DNA of 48,571 nucleotides from the NCBI GenBank assembly GCA_036732755.1, contig DAINBU010000022.1, positions 1 to 48,571 of the forward strand, given 5' to 3'. The notes beneath the pieces are model-generated. The model was not told where the DNA came from and ran no database searches. It saw nothing but the letters and a program-made list of their open reading frames with translations. Of this stretch, positions 42,801 through 48,571 are shown piece by piece. The translations under genes and the position numbers were made by a program. The DNA comes from DASRRB01 sp036732755. Lineage in GTDB: Bacteria > Planctomycetota > B15-G4 > SIAN01. Every line of letters starts with the position of its first letter. Position 1 is the stretch's first letter.

Positions 42801-43463
42801 CGCGGCAACGAGACCATCGACCTCGGAGTGATCGAGCTCGGCCGGTCGGCGCACTGCCGCGGCGTCGTCGTTGACGCGTCCGGAGCCGCGATCGAAGGCG
42901 TTCTTGTCTCGCCGCAGTCGGCCGTGAGACCGTGGCTCGGCACGTTCGAAGAGAACGTGCCCGATGCGAAGAACACGGAGACGAGCGTGACCGGAAGCGA
43001 CGGCTGCTTCGACGTCGTTCTCGCGCGCGGATCGCTCCTCCTCTTCAAGCCGGGCTACGCGCCGCTCACTTGGATCAAGCCGCAACCCGAGGCGTCGAGC
43101 GACTTGCCGCTTCGCCTTACTTTGCTGCCGGCGGGCCACCTCCGCTTCGCGGACATTCCGCCCGACCTGTCGTCTCGAGATGTCGCCCTTCACGTGCGAT
43201 GGCTCGCCGCGTCCGCAGGTCGCGCCGGCTACGAATCAAACGAAGTACAGCTCTCCACCCAACCATTCCGCGAGGACTTCGGAATCTTCAACCTGCCGGT
43301 CGGCGAATACGAAGTGTGGGTCTGGACGTCGGACAGCGCCGGCCAGAAGACGGGATCCGACACGAGACCTCCCATCGACGACCAACCCGGCCTCTCCCAC
43401 CATTGGCAGGTGCGCATCGACGCCGGAGCGACGACGCGGATCGACGTCGCGAAGGGGTGGTGA
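39840..43463 (+). CDS. ECF sigma factor fused to a membrane helix and carboxypeptidase-regulatory-like repeats
   Basis: A 1207-residue chimera. Residues about 10-80 are sigma region 2 (FVRSLARALVDDASLADDVAQ, GWLRRVATNVALKLRR) and about 105-160 are region 4 (EKYRTIIVLRFFEELSAREI, RRLEMPVASVRTRLQRAVEL). Residues about 184-214 form one membrane helix. From about 264 to the end are at least eight beta-sandwich units starting with G-R/T-V-V-x-x-x-G-x-P patterns, for example DGRVVNAIGEPLGGVEV and TGRVVDEDGEPVAGASL, resembling carboxypeptidase regulatory domains. With sigma in the cytoplasm, the repeats would be outside. GGGAG lies 8 bases before the ATG. Third codon positions look less GC-biased than in neighbours. 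No anti-sigma gene is adjacent. Confidence 0.88.
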   Translation: MAGAHEGVAWDELLAHGRFVRSLARALVDDASLADDVAQGTWLAAASHPPADRERVAGWLRRVATNVALKLRRSESRRARLERVVAAREALPPTDAAAERLETQREVIDAVRGLDEKYRTIIVLRFFEELSAREIARRLEMPVASVRTRLQRAVELLRETLTARNGGDEQRWLAAIVPLAWPHAAVGAGAVAWAGGAIAVAAALLMIGSIGTWWRHGQTDPASAAAIATPQDASRNTAAVASSSQPVDPARGDMASKPSSDDTVIDGRVVNAIGEPLGGVEVAWQVAGERYDHGDDWPTTPTKTTDRNGCFAFHGLDLAWGLVRARKPGFVATWERCRLAPDERRSRGLTLVLHEARSIHGTVVDENGRPVADAWVLGFNLSRIEFDWPTARSNSEGVFTLEGLPLSDVHVNAFAPGFRPDHSDPIPLGVDAVALRLRSEPRTRLELTVVDPDGRPVRDAVSKFTYSGPPPSASFRYRAPPDFERRAIPEDGRLVREDLPAGKYTFRAAASGHAFDYSGVEVELRPGETASARIVASAGGAMARIHGRLLRGDGTPIGNERIAVARRDIDAPQLATTDSAGSFEVEAPAAIGSRVLFWLPGPSLALVKPDGIGGIASAAVDPGLAVELVAVPGARMTGRVVDEDGEPVAGASLELKGESRASHKHVAATSSGLDGRFVFDALAPQPAPVELVAECGPIHATAAEKFTITAGDTIEGVTLTLPRAASVEGRVVDASGRSKAGVVVGALHEEERPFALTDVNGRFRLTGLSAGDHELWVTTAEERFPARSALPIPIRLGAGERRTGLEVRLPAAGPTADSISGRVVRSDGRLATDRNLSVVLTGPGGSANCIGGRNPFEFRELKPATFDLRARVFADEPLTSTEPRWFLLSKEVVVKPGTANATIVLPELPDTGAIHVDFAAGAEKRAPSKISWMVDPLTEIDPEGRSGFGQEALLKDGEFELRGFPPGDFRVSFEFESGESTERTVTFRGNETIDLGVIELGRSAHCRGVVVDASGAAIEGVLVSPQSAVRPWLGTFEENVPDAKNTETSVTGSDGCFDVVLARGSLLLFKPGYAPLTWIKPQPEASSDLPLRLTLLPAGHLRFADIPPDLSSRDVALHVRWLAASAGRAGYESNEVQLSTQPFREDFGIFNLPVGEYEVWVWTSDSAGQKTGSDTRPPIDDQPGLSHHWQVRIDAGATTRIDVAKGW

Positions 43464-43487
43464 GTCGGCGCACCGCGCTGCTTTTCT

Positions 43488-46400
43488 TCACTGACCCGCC
43501 GCATGCTTCGCGACGCGGATGCGGACGTTGCGGATCGCGAAGTCGCGGGGCGCTCCGGCCGGGCCGGGGGGGACGTCGAAGCCGAGCAGGCCGGAGGCGG
43601 CGCGCGCGGTGGCGTCGGGGTCGGTGAAGTCGGCGGTGACGCCGCCGTTGAGCTCGACGACGAGGCGGCCGGCGGCGGCGCGGACGAGGTAGTGGTTCCA
43701 GCCGTGCGGGTCGGCGAGGACGTGCCAGATCTCGAACTTCGGCTGCTGCAGGATGCCGCGACCCGCGTCGTCCGCGAGCGCGCCCCACTTCTCGGCGCCG
43801 GCGATCGCGCGCGTGCCGTGCAGCGCGCCGTTCGCGTCCTTCGTCGCCCGGAACGTCAATCCGCGTTCGAGCTCGGGCGCGGCGAGCTTGATCTCGTACT
43901 CGATCACGAAGTCGGACGCGGCGAGCGGCGCGCCGTCGGGCGCCTTCGCGACGAGCGGCGCGCTCGCGCCCGTCTCGTCTTCGAACAGGGGGATCCAGGT
44001 CGGTCCCGCCGCAGGCTCCGGCTCGACCGCCTTCCCTACGAGGACGTACGCGACGAGGTCGGCAATCTCCTCGAGCGAGAGCCCGTCGAGCAGCCCTTGC
44101 GGCATCAGCGACTTCGAGGCGACGCGGCGGCTCTCGACGTCGCTCGCGTCGAGCTCGCGCGGGAGACCGCTGCTTTCCACGAGGACCACGCGCTTCCCGT
44201 CGTCGAGCGTCGGGATGCCCTGCACGACGTCGCCGTTCTTCAGGAAGAAGTTGGTCGCGCGGTACTGGTCGGAGATGGTGCGCGACGGGTCGAAGATCGT
44301 CTCGAGCAGGTCGTGCACCTTGAAGCGGCCGGCGGCCGTGGTGAGGTCGGGGCCGACCGACTTGCCGAGCCCGGCGACCTGGTGGCAGCTCGCGCAGCCC
44401 TTCGCGAAGAGGCGCGCGCCCTCCTGTTCGGAGCGGACCGGCGACGCGCGCGTGCGCTCGACGAAGGTCGTCACGGCGTCGAGGTCGCGCGGCTCCTGGG
44501 CCGCCGCCGCCGGCAGCGCGCTCGCGACCGCCCGCTTCGCGGCGACCTCCGCGGCGAGCTCGGCGCGCTCGGCGTCGCCGAGCAGCGCGTCGACGTCGCT
44601 GCGCACGTAGCGCAGGTACCCCTCGAAGCTGTGGCCGCCGGACCACTCGGCGATCCCGTGGTCGAGCCAGCGCGCGAGTGCCGTCCGCGTCGGCGCGGTG
44701 AAGCCGTCCTTGCAGCAGCGCAGGCAGTAGGCGAGCCAGATCTGCTCGACGCGCGACGGCTCCTTCTGGAAGGCGGCGAAGAGTTTCGGCGTCGCCGCCG
44801 CATCGCCGAGGAAGGCGAGCAGCTGCGCGAGCTCGCGGTCGGCGTCGCGCGCGCCGGTCGGGAAGAGCTTCAGCAGGAGCGGCGAGAGCTCGGCCTGCAC
44901 GGTCGCGAATTCGGCGGGCCGCTTCGCGAGCTCCTCGCCGTCACGACCCTGGAAGAGGAGCTCGAGCGCGCGCAGCGCGGTGACGAGCGTCGGGTCGATT
45001 GGACCCGGCGACACGGTCTTCGGCTTCGGATCCGCGGCCTTTTCACCCTCCGCAGCGACGAGGCGCACGGCCGCGGTCAGCCGCCGCTTCCACGCCGCCG
45101 GGTCGGAGCTCACGAGCCCGACGCGCGCGAGCGCGACCAGCGCTTCGGCACGCGCCAGCGGCGAGGCGAGTGCGAGCGCCTCGCTCTCGAATGTCGCCGG
45201 ATCGCGCCGCTCGAGCGCGCGCGCCGCGAGGTAGCGCACCCAGCGGTCGGCATCGCCGAGCGCCGCGAGCAGCTCACGCGTCGGCGTGTTCTCGGTGAAC
45301 TGCGGTGTCTTCGCCATCGGGACGTCCGGTGTTCCCGACGGCGGCGTCTGCACAGGATGGGTCGAGCCCGCCGGCTCCGCATACGAGAGCCGATAGACCC
45401 CACCCGCCGTCCCGCGCCCGCCGACCGAGAAGAGGACGCTGCCGTCGCGCGCGACGACCAGGTCGGAGACGGCGAGCGGCCGGCCGCTCAACAGCACGTC
45501 GACCTCCGCGGTGAACGTCGCGCCCACGCGCTTTGGATGGAACGCGAGGATCTGCCCCTGCGACCAGTCGCCCGCGAGGATCGCCCCACGGAAGTGCTCC
45601 GGGAACTGCGCGCCGTCGTAGCAGGCCATCCCGGTCGGCGAGCCGCGCCCCGTCTCGCACGCCGGCGGCAGCGAATCGGCGTACCACTCCGGCCACGTCG
45701 ACGAGCCGGTGCGCCAGCCGTAGTCGCCGCCCGCCACCACGTGGACGAGGCGAACCGCTCGGTACCACGGCAGCCCAACGTCCCACTCCATGTCGGAGTC
45801 GAAGGTGAAGAGCGCGCCGCGGCGGTCGAAACAGAGGTCGTAGTGGTTGCGGAAGCCGGCGGCGAAGAGCTGCCACTCGCGCGTCTCGGGATTCATGCGC
45901 GCGACGACGCCGCCGGGCGCGCGGCACTGCGTCGCGTGGCCGCGCGGGTCGACGTAGCGCGGCAGCAGGTGGCCTTCGTACCGCAGCGGCGAGAGCGGCG
46001 ACGCGGCGGCGATCGGCTCGGCGACGCTCGCGTGGTTGCCGATCGCGAGGTAGAGCCAGCCGTCGGCACCGCGCACGATCGCGTGCGGACCGTGCTCGCC
46101 CATCTCGCCGTCGAAGCGGCCGAGCAGCTCGGGCGCGCGCGACGCCTCGGGCACGCGATAGAGCCCGCAGCCCTGCGGCCCGTCGCCGGTCACGAAGAGC
46201 GCGTCGCCGTCCCGGAACATGCCCTGCGCGTTGTCGATCGCGCCGGTGTAGGTCTCGACCTTCCGGAATGCGCCGGCGCTCCCGCGCGCGGGATCGGGGT
46301 CGGAGAGTCGCATGATGCTGCGGCCCTCGGACGCGACGTAGACGCGCCCCTCCGGATCGAGCGCGATGCCGACCACCGAGCCCACGGAATCGGCGACGAC

Positions 46401-47024
46401 GTCGACGCGGAAGCCGGGCAGCGGTTCGAAGCGGTCACTGAGCTGGGCGACTTCGAGGCGCCCCCACGGCGCCATGCCGTACGCGCCGACGTCGCGCGCC
46501 TTCGCCGACGGGAGCTCGCTCGGAAACTTCTCCGCGGTCTTCGCGAGGGCCGGCTCGCAGCCCTCGGCCGACCAGCTCCCGTCGCTCACGATCGTCTGCG
46601 CCGAGCCGTCGGGAAGCGTCACGTGCAGCGCGCAGAGGAAGGCCGCGGCCGAGCCGTCGTTCCAGCAGAACGCGTCGAGGCGGTTCACGCCGGCGCGCAG
46701 CTGCGGCGCGACGTCGAGCGTCGTCGGCTTCGACCAGTCGTCACCGTGGCCCGCTTCGTTTCCGTCGACGAAGAGGCGGAAGTGGTTGTCGGCGCTCACC
46801 CACGCCGTCGCCTTCGCCGGCGCCGCGGCGAGCGTGAACTCGACGGCGAGGTGGCAGGCGTCGTCGGGATGGCGCCCGTCGCCGGTCGGCGCGCTCCAGA
46901 TCCAGCGCGCGCCGTCGAACGGCGAGGCGCCGCCCGCCGCCGCACCCGCCGCCGGCAGGCTCGGGAGCGCGAGCGCGAGCAGCGCGCCCAGCGAAGGCAG
47001 CGCGGAGCTTCGGATCGCGTGCAC
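43488..47024 (-). CDS. Giant secreted propeller/HEAT/cytochrome c protein with DUF1080-like C-terminus
   Basis: An 1178-residue secreted protein. A signal peptide covers residues about 8-28. Residues about 33-165 (FDGARWIWSAPTGDG, RLFVDGNEAGHGDDW) form a jelly-roll-like domain, as at the N-terminus of some rhamnosidases. A propeller spans about 198-550 (GIALDPEGRVYVASEG, PHAIVRGADGWLYLAIGNHA, AGGDYGWRTGSSTWPEWYAD), HEAT-like repeats about 585-840, and a cytochrome c domain has C877 in KGCASCHQVAGLGKSVGPDL with FDPSRTISDQY as in planctomycete heme domains. The last 170 residues (TWIPLFEDE, DFVIEYEIKLAAPELERGL, EIWHVLADPHGWNHY) resemble DUF1080/3-keto-disaccharide hydrolase. The start is the GTG at 47024, 8 bases after the isomerase stop, without a visible ribosome-binding site. 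Confidence 0.88.
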   Translation of the reverse strand: MHAIRSSALPSLGALLALALPSLPAAGAAAGGASPFDGARWIWSAPTGDGRHPDDACHLAVEFTLAAAPAKATAWVSADNHFRLFVDGNEAGHGDDWSKPTTLDVAPQLRAGVNRLDAFCWNDGSAAAFLCALHVTLPDGSAQTIVSDGSWSAEGCEPALAKTAEKFPSELPSAKARDVGAYGMAPWGRLEVAQLSDRFEPLPGFRVDVVADSVGSVVGIALDPEGRVYVASEGRSIMRLSDPDPARGSAGAFRKVETYTGAIDNAQGMFRDGDALFVTGDGPQGCGLYRVPEASRAPELLGRFDGEMGEHGPHAIVRGADGWLYLAIGNHASVAEPIAAASPLSPLRYEGHLLPRYVDPRGHATQCRAPGGVVARMNPETREWQLFAAGFRNHYDLCFDRRGALFTFDSDMEWDVGLPWYRAVRLVHVVAGGDYGWRTGSSTWPEWYADSLPPACETGRGSPTGMACYDGAQFPEHFRGAILAGDWSQGQILAFHPKRVGATFTAEVDVLLSGRPLAVSDLVVARDGSVLFSVGGRGTAGGVYRLSYAEPAGSTHPVQTPPSGTPDVPMAKTPQFTENTPTRELLAALGDADRWVRYLAARALERRDPATFESEALALASPLARAEALVALARVGLVSSDPAAWKRRLTAAVRLVAAEGEKAADPKPKTVSPGPIDPTLVTALRALELLFQGRDGEELAKRPAEFATVQAELSPLLLKLFPTGARDADRELAQLLAFLGDAAATPKLFAAFQKEPSRVEQIWLAYCLRCCKDGFTAPTRTALARWLDHGIAEWSGGHSFEGYLRYVRSDVDALLGDAERAELAAEVAAKRAVASALPAAAAQEPRDLDAVTTFVERTRASPVRSEQEGARLFAKGCASCHQVAGLGKSVGPDLTTAAGRFKVHDLLETIFDPSRTISDQYRATNFFLKNGDVVQGIPTLDDGKRVVLVESSGLPRELDASDVESRRVASKSLMPQGLLDGLSLEEIADLVAYVLVGKAVEPEPAAGPTWIPLFEDETGASAPLVAKAPDGAPLAASDFVIEYEIKLAAPELERGLTFRATKDANGALHGTRAIAGAEKWGALADDAGRGILQQPKFEIWHVLADPHGWNHYLVRAAAGRLVVELNGGVTADFTDPDATARAASGLLGFDVPPGPAGAPRDFAIRNVRIRVAKHAAGQ

Positions 47025-47032
47025 GCGCGCGC

Positions 47033-47932
47033 TCAGACGTCGCAGATGTCGATGGCCTGGCGCAGCGAGGTCATCGGATCGCGCACCGGGACGAACTCCT
47101 GCGAGACGAAGCCCTTGAAGCCGGTCTCCGCGATGGCGCGGCAGACCGCGGCGTAGTTCAGCTCCTGCGTGTCGTCGATCTCGTGCCGGCCCGGAACGCC
47201 GCCGGTGTGGTAGTGGCTGATCACGTCCTTGTGGTTCTGGATGGTGCGGATGACGTCGCCTTCCATGATCTGCGCGTGATAGATGTCGTAGAGGATCTGC
47301 ACGCGGCTCGAGCCGACCTTCTGGACGATCTCGGCGCCGTAGCGCATGTTGTCGAAGGCGTAGTCGCCGTGGTCGACCTTGCTGTTCAGGTACTCGAGCG
47401 CGACCGTCACGCCGAGCTTCTCCGCCATCGGCGCGATGCGCTTCAAGCCCGCGGCGCACTGCGCGATGCCGTCCGCGTCGGACTGCCCGTTCGAGTTGCC
47501 CGAGAAGACGATCATGCTGGGGAAGCCGGCGGCCGCGATCTTCGGCAGCAGCTCCTCCGAGCGCTTCACCAGCGCGTCGTGGTGCTTCGCCTGGTTCCAC
47601 TCCTCCGTGATCCCGCCCGGTCCGTTCGGCATCGCACAGGTGAGGCCGTACTTCTTCAGCGTCGGCCAGTCGTTCTCGCTCAGGATCTCGACCGACGCGA
47701 TGCCCATCGCGGCGGCGTTCTTGCAGAGGTCGTCGAGCGTCATGCCGCCGTAGCACCAGCGGCAGACCGAGTGCTTGATGCGGCCCTTGCGGACGGTCGG
47801 CGCGGAGGGCGCGGCCGGTGCGCCGGGTTTCGGGGGCGTGTCTTGCGCGAGCGCTCCGCGCGGCAGCGCTCCCACCACCGAAGCGAGCGCGAACGAACGT
47901 CCGGCGATCTCGAGGAACTGGCGGCGATCCAT
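47033..47932 (-). CDS. Tat-exported sugar phosphate isomerase/hydroxypyruvate isomerase-like protein
   Basis: A 299-residue protein with a twin-arginine-type signal (MDRRQFLEIAG, then a hydrophobic stretch ending ALA at residue 29). The body is an AP-endonuclease-2-type TIM barrel related to hydroxypyruvate isomerase and xylose isomerase-like epimerases: metal-ligand glutamate in VTVALEYLNSKVDHGDYAFD, LYDIYHAQIMEGDVIRTI and HYHTGGVPGRHEIDDTQELN, and the last ligand in GFVSQEFVPVRDP. Export of such isomerases is common in planctomycetes. It precedes the giant gene by 8 bases and so may act on the same carbohydrate. Confidence 0.93.
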   Translation of the reverse strand: MDRRQFLEIAGRSFALASVVGALPRGALAQDTPPKPGAPAAPSAPTVRKGRIKHSVCRWCYGGMTLDDLCKNAAAMGIASVEILSENDWPTLKKYGLTCAMPNGPGGITEEWNQAKHHDALVKRSEELLPKIAAAGFPSMIVFSGNSNGQSDADGIAQCAAGLKRIAPMAEKLGVTVALEYLNSKVDHGDYAFDNMRYGAEIVQKVGSSRVQILYDIYHAQIMEGDVIRTIQNHKDVISHYHTGGVPGRHEIDDTQELNYAAVCRAIAETGFKGFVSQEFVPVRDPMTSLRQAIDICDV

Positions 47933-48134
47933 CTTCTTCTCCGGAAGCCCGCGAGATTCCCGAGTCGCGGGGGGCCGGATCCTACTGCCGGAATCCTGTC
48001 ATTCGGGTCGCGGGGCCGTTGTCGTCCTCCGTGGGGACCGGGGTGGCGGCGCGAGACGCGCAGGTTCGCGTACACCACGGATGGCGTACGGGCATACGAT
48101 CCACGCTGGCCATCGAGAGGAGTGGCCCCGAGCG
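47933..48134. promoter_or_regulatory. Divergent spacer between isomerase and sigma-factor genes
   Basis: A 202-bp intergenic region between divergent genes. GAGAGGAG about 12 bases before the ATG at 48135 may serve as its ribosome-binding site. The segment near 48060-48105 has GCGTAC repeated and an AT-richer CATACGAT that might be a -10 element, but no matching -35 at proper spacing was found. Promoter placement is therefore left open. Confidence 0.35.
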
Positions 48135-48571
48135 ATGGACCGCTCCCCGTCCGGGATCGTCCGCTCCATCCGGCTCGCCCGCGAGGGGCGGCAGGAGGCG
48201 CTCAGCGATTTGTTGGAGACGCACCGGAACTACCTCCGCCTCCTCGCGGCCTCGTGCCTCCGCCGCGAGATGCAAGGAAAGGCCGACGCGTCGGACGTCG
48301 TCCAGGAGACCCTCCTCAAAGTGCACGAGAACTTCCGCCAGTTCCGCGGGACGACCGAGCAGGAGTGGATGGCCTGGCTCCGGAGGATCCTCGTGCGCAG
48401 CCTGACCGACTTCCAGAAGGGATTCCAGCGTCATCGGCGGAACGTAACCCGCGAGCGGTCGCTCGAGAGCGACGTGGACCGCTCGTCGGCCATGCTGCGC
48501 AACATGATCCCGGCGGCCGGCCCGTCGCCGAGCCAGGAGGCGCAGCGCCGCGAGGCGGCCGCGCTCGTCGC
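48135..48571 (+). CDS. RNA polymerase ECF-type sigma factor (5' part, cut by window edge)
   Basis: The reading frame runs open for 145 codons to the window edge. It starts MDRSPSGIVRSIRLAREGRQ and contains sigma region 2: LLETHRNYLRLLAASCLRRE, ADASDVVQETLLKVHENFRQF and EWMAWLRRILVRSLTDFQKG. The DASDVVQET core and the FRGTTEQEW pattern are typical of planctomycete ECF factors, which are often followed by a Ser/Thr kinase gene. Region 4 lies outside the window. It is divergent from the isomerase gene. Confidence 0.88.
   Translation, partial: MDRSPSGIVRSIRLAREGRQEALSDLLETHRNYLRLLAASCLRREMQGKADASDVVQETLLKVHENFRQFRGTTEQEWMAWLRRILVRSLTDFQKGFQRHRRNVTRERSLESDVDRSSAMLRNMIPAAGPSPSQEAQRREAAALV

Noticed and set aside
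43503..47156. A long plus-strand open frame opposite the second giant cytochrome gene
   Set aside because: No recognisable domain; the opposite strand encodes a signal peptide, propeller and CxxCH motif.

Overview
This is a very GC-rich bacterial chromosome segment that almost certainly comes from a planctomycete (Planctomycetota). The evidence is two giant secreted proteins that combine a beta-propeller dehydrogenase-like domain, HEAT-like repeats and a CxxCH heme site, a ThuA-domain protein, a Tat-exported sugar-isomerase-like protein, an ECF sigma factor of planctomycete type, and an ECF sigma domain fused to a membrane helix and a long beta-sandwich repeat region. I cannot name a genus. 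No tRNA, rRNA, CRISPR array, transposase or phage gene was recognised.

Region 1 (about 218-14896, minus strand) is a respiratory supercluster. In transcription order it holds a HEAT-like membrane protein, a Rieske protein, a split cytochrome b (b6-like N half and a subunit IV-like C half), a 1090-residue membrane-anchored protein with eight CxxCH heme sites, a cupredoxin-like lipoprotein, cytochrome c oxidase subunits II and I (subunit I carries the YS signature of A2-type oxidases), heme A synthase, heme O synthase, a small two-helix membrane protein, a Sco copper chaperone and a DUF420 (CtaM/YozB-like) protein. The layout suggests one quinol-to-oxygen electron chain encoded together, with the octaheme protein in the place of cytochrome c1 and soluble cytochrome c.

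Region 2 (14978-28675, plus strand) begins with argR and argH and continues as a tightly coupled heme-biosynthesis operon: hemA, a hemC-hemD fusion, hemB, hemL, a sensor kinase and response regulator, then hemE, hemN, hemH and a hemG/hemY-type oxidase. Most neighbours overlap by 4 bases (GTGA or ATGA). The path from glutamyl-tRNA to protoheme is complete, and it would supply heme for Region 1. The two-component pair inside the operon suggests a dedicated control circuit.

Region 3 (28597-39686) holds a YheT-type hydrolase, a ThuA-domain protein, a 1655-residue fusion protein (SGNH-like, propeller, HEAT, PA14, azurin-like copper domain, cytochrome c), and a four-gene minus-strand operon: TIM-barrel protein, UPF0261/Tm-1-like ATP-binding protein, alpha/beta hydrolase and a DUF3592-like membrane protein.

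Region 4 (39840-48571) holds the sigma-factor fusion, a second giant secreted propeller/HEAT/cytochrome c protein with a DUF1080-like C-terminus, a Tat-exported sugar isomerase-like protein, and the 5' part of another ECF sigma gene cut by the window edge. The ThuA, DUF1080-like and isomerase-like proteins together suggest periplasmic oxidative breakdown of sugars, but the substrate cannot be read from the sequence.
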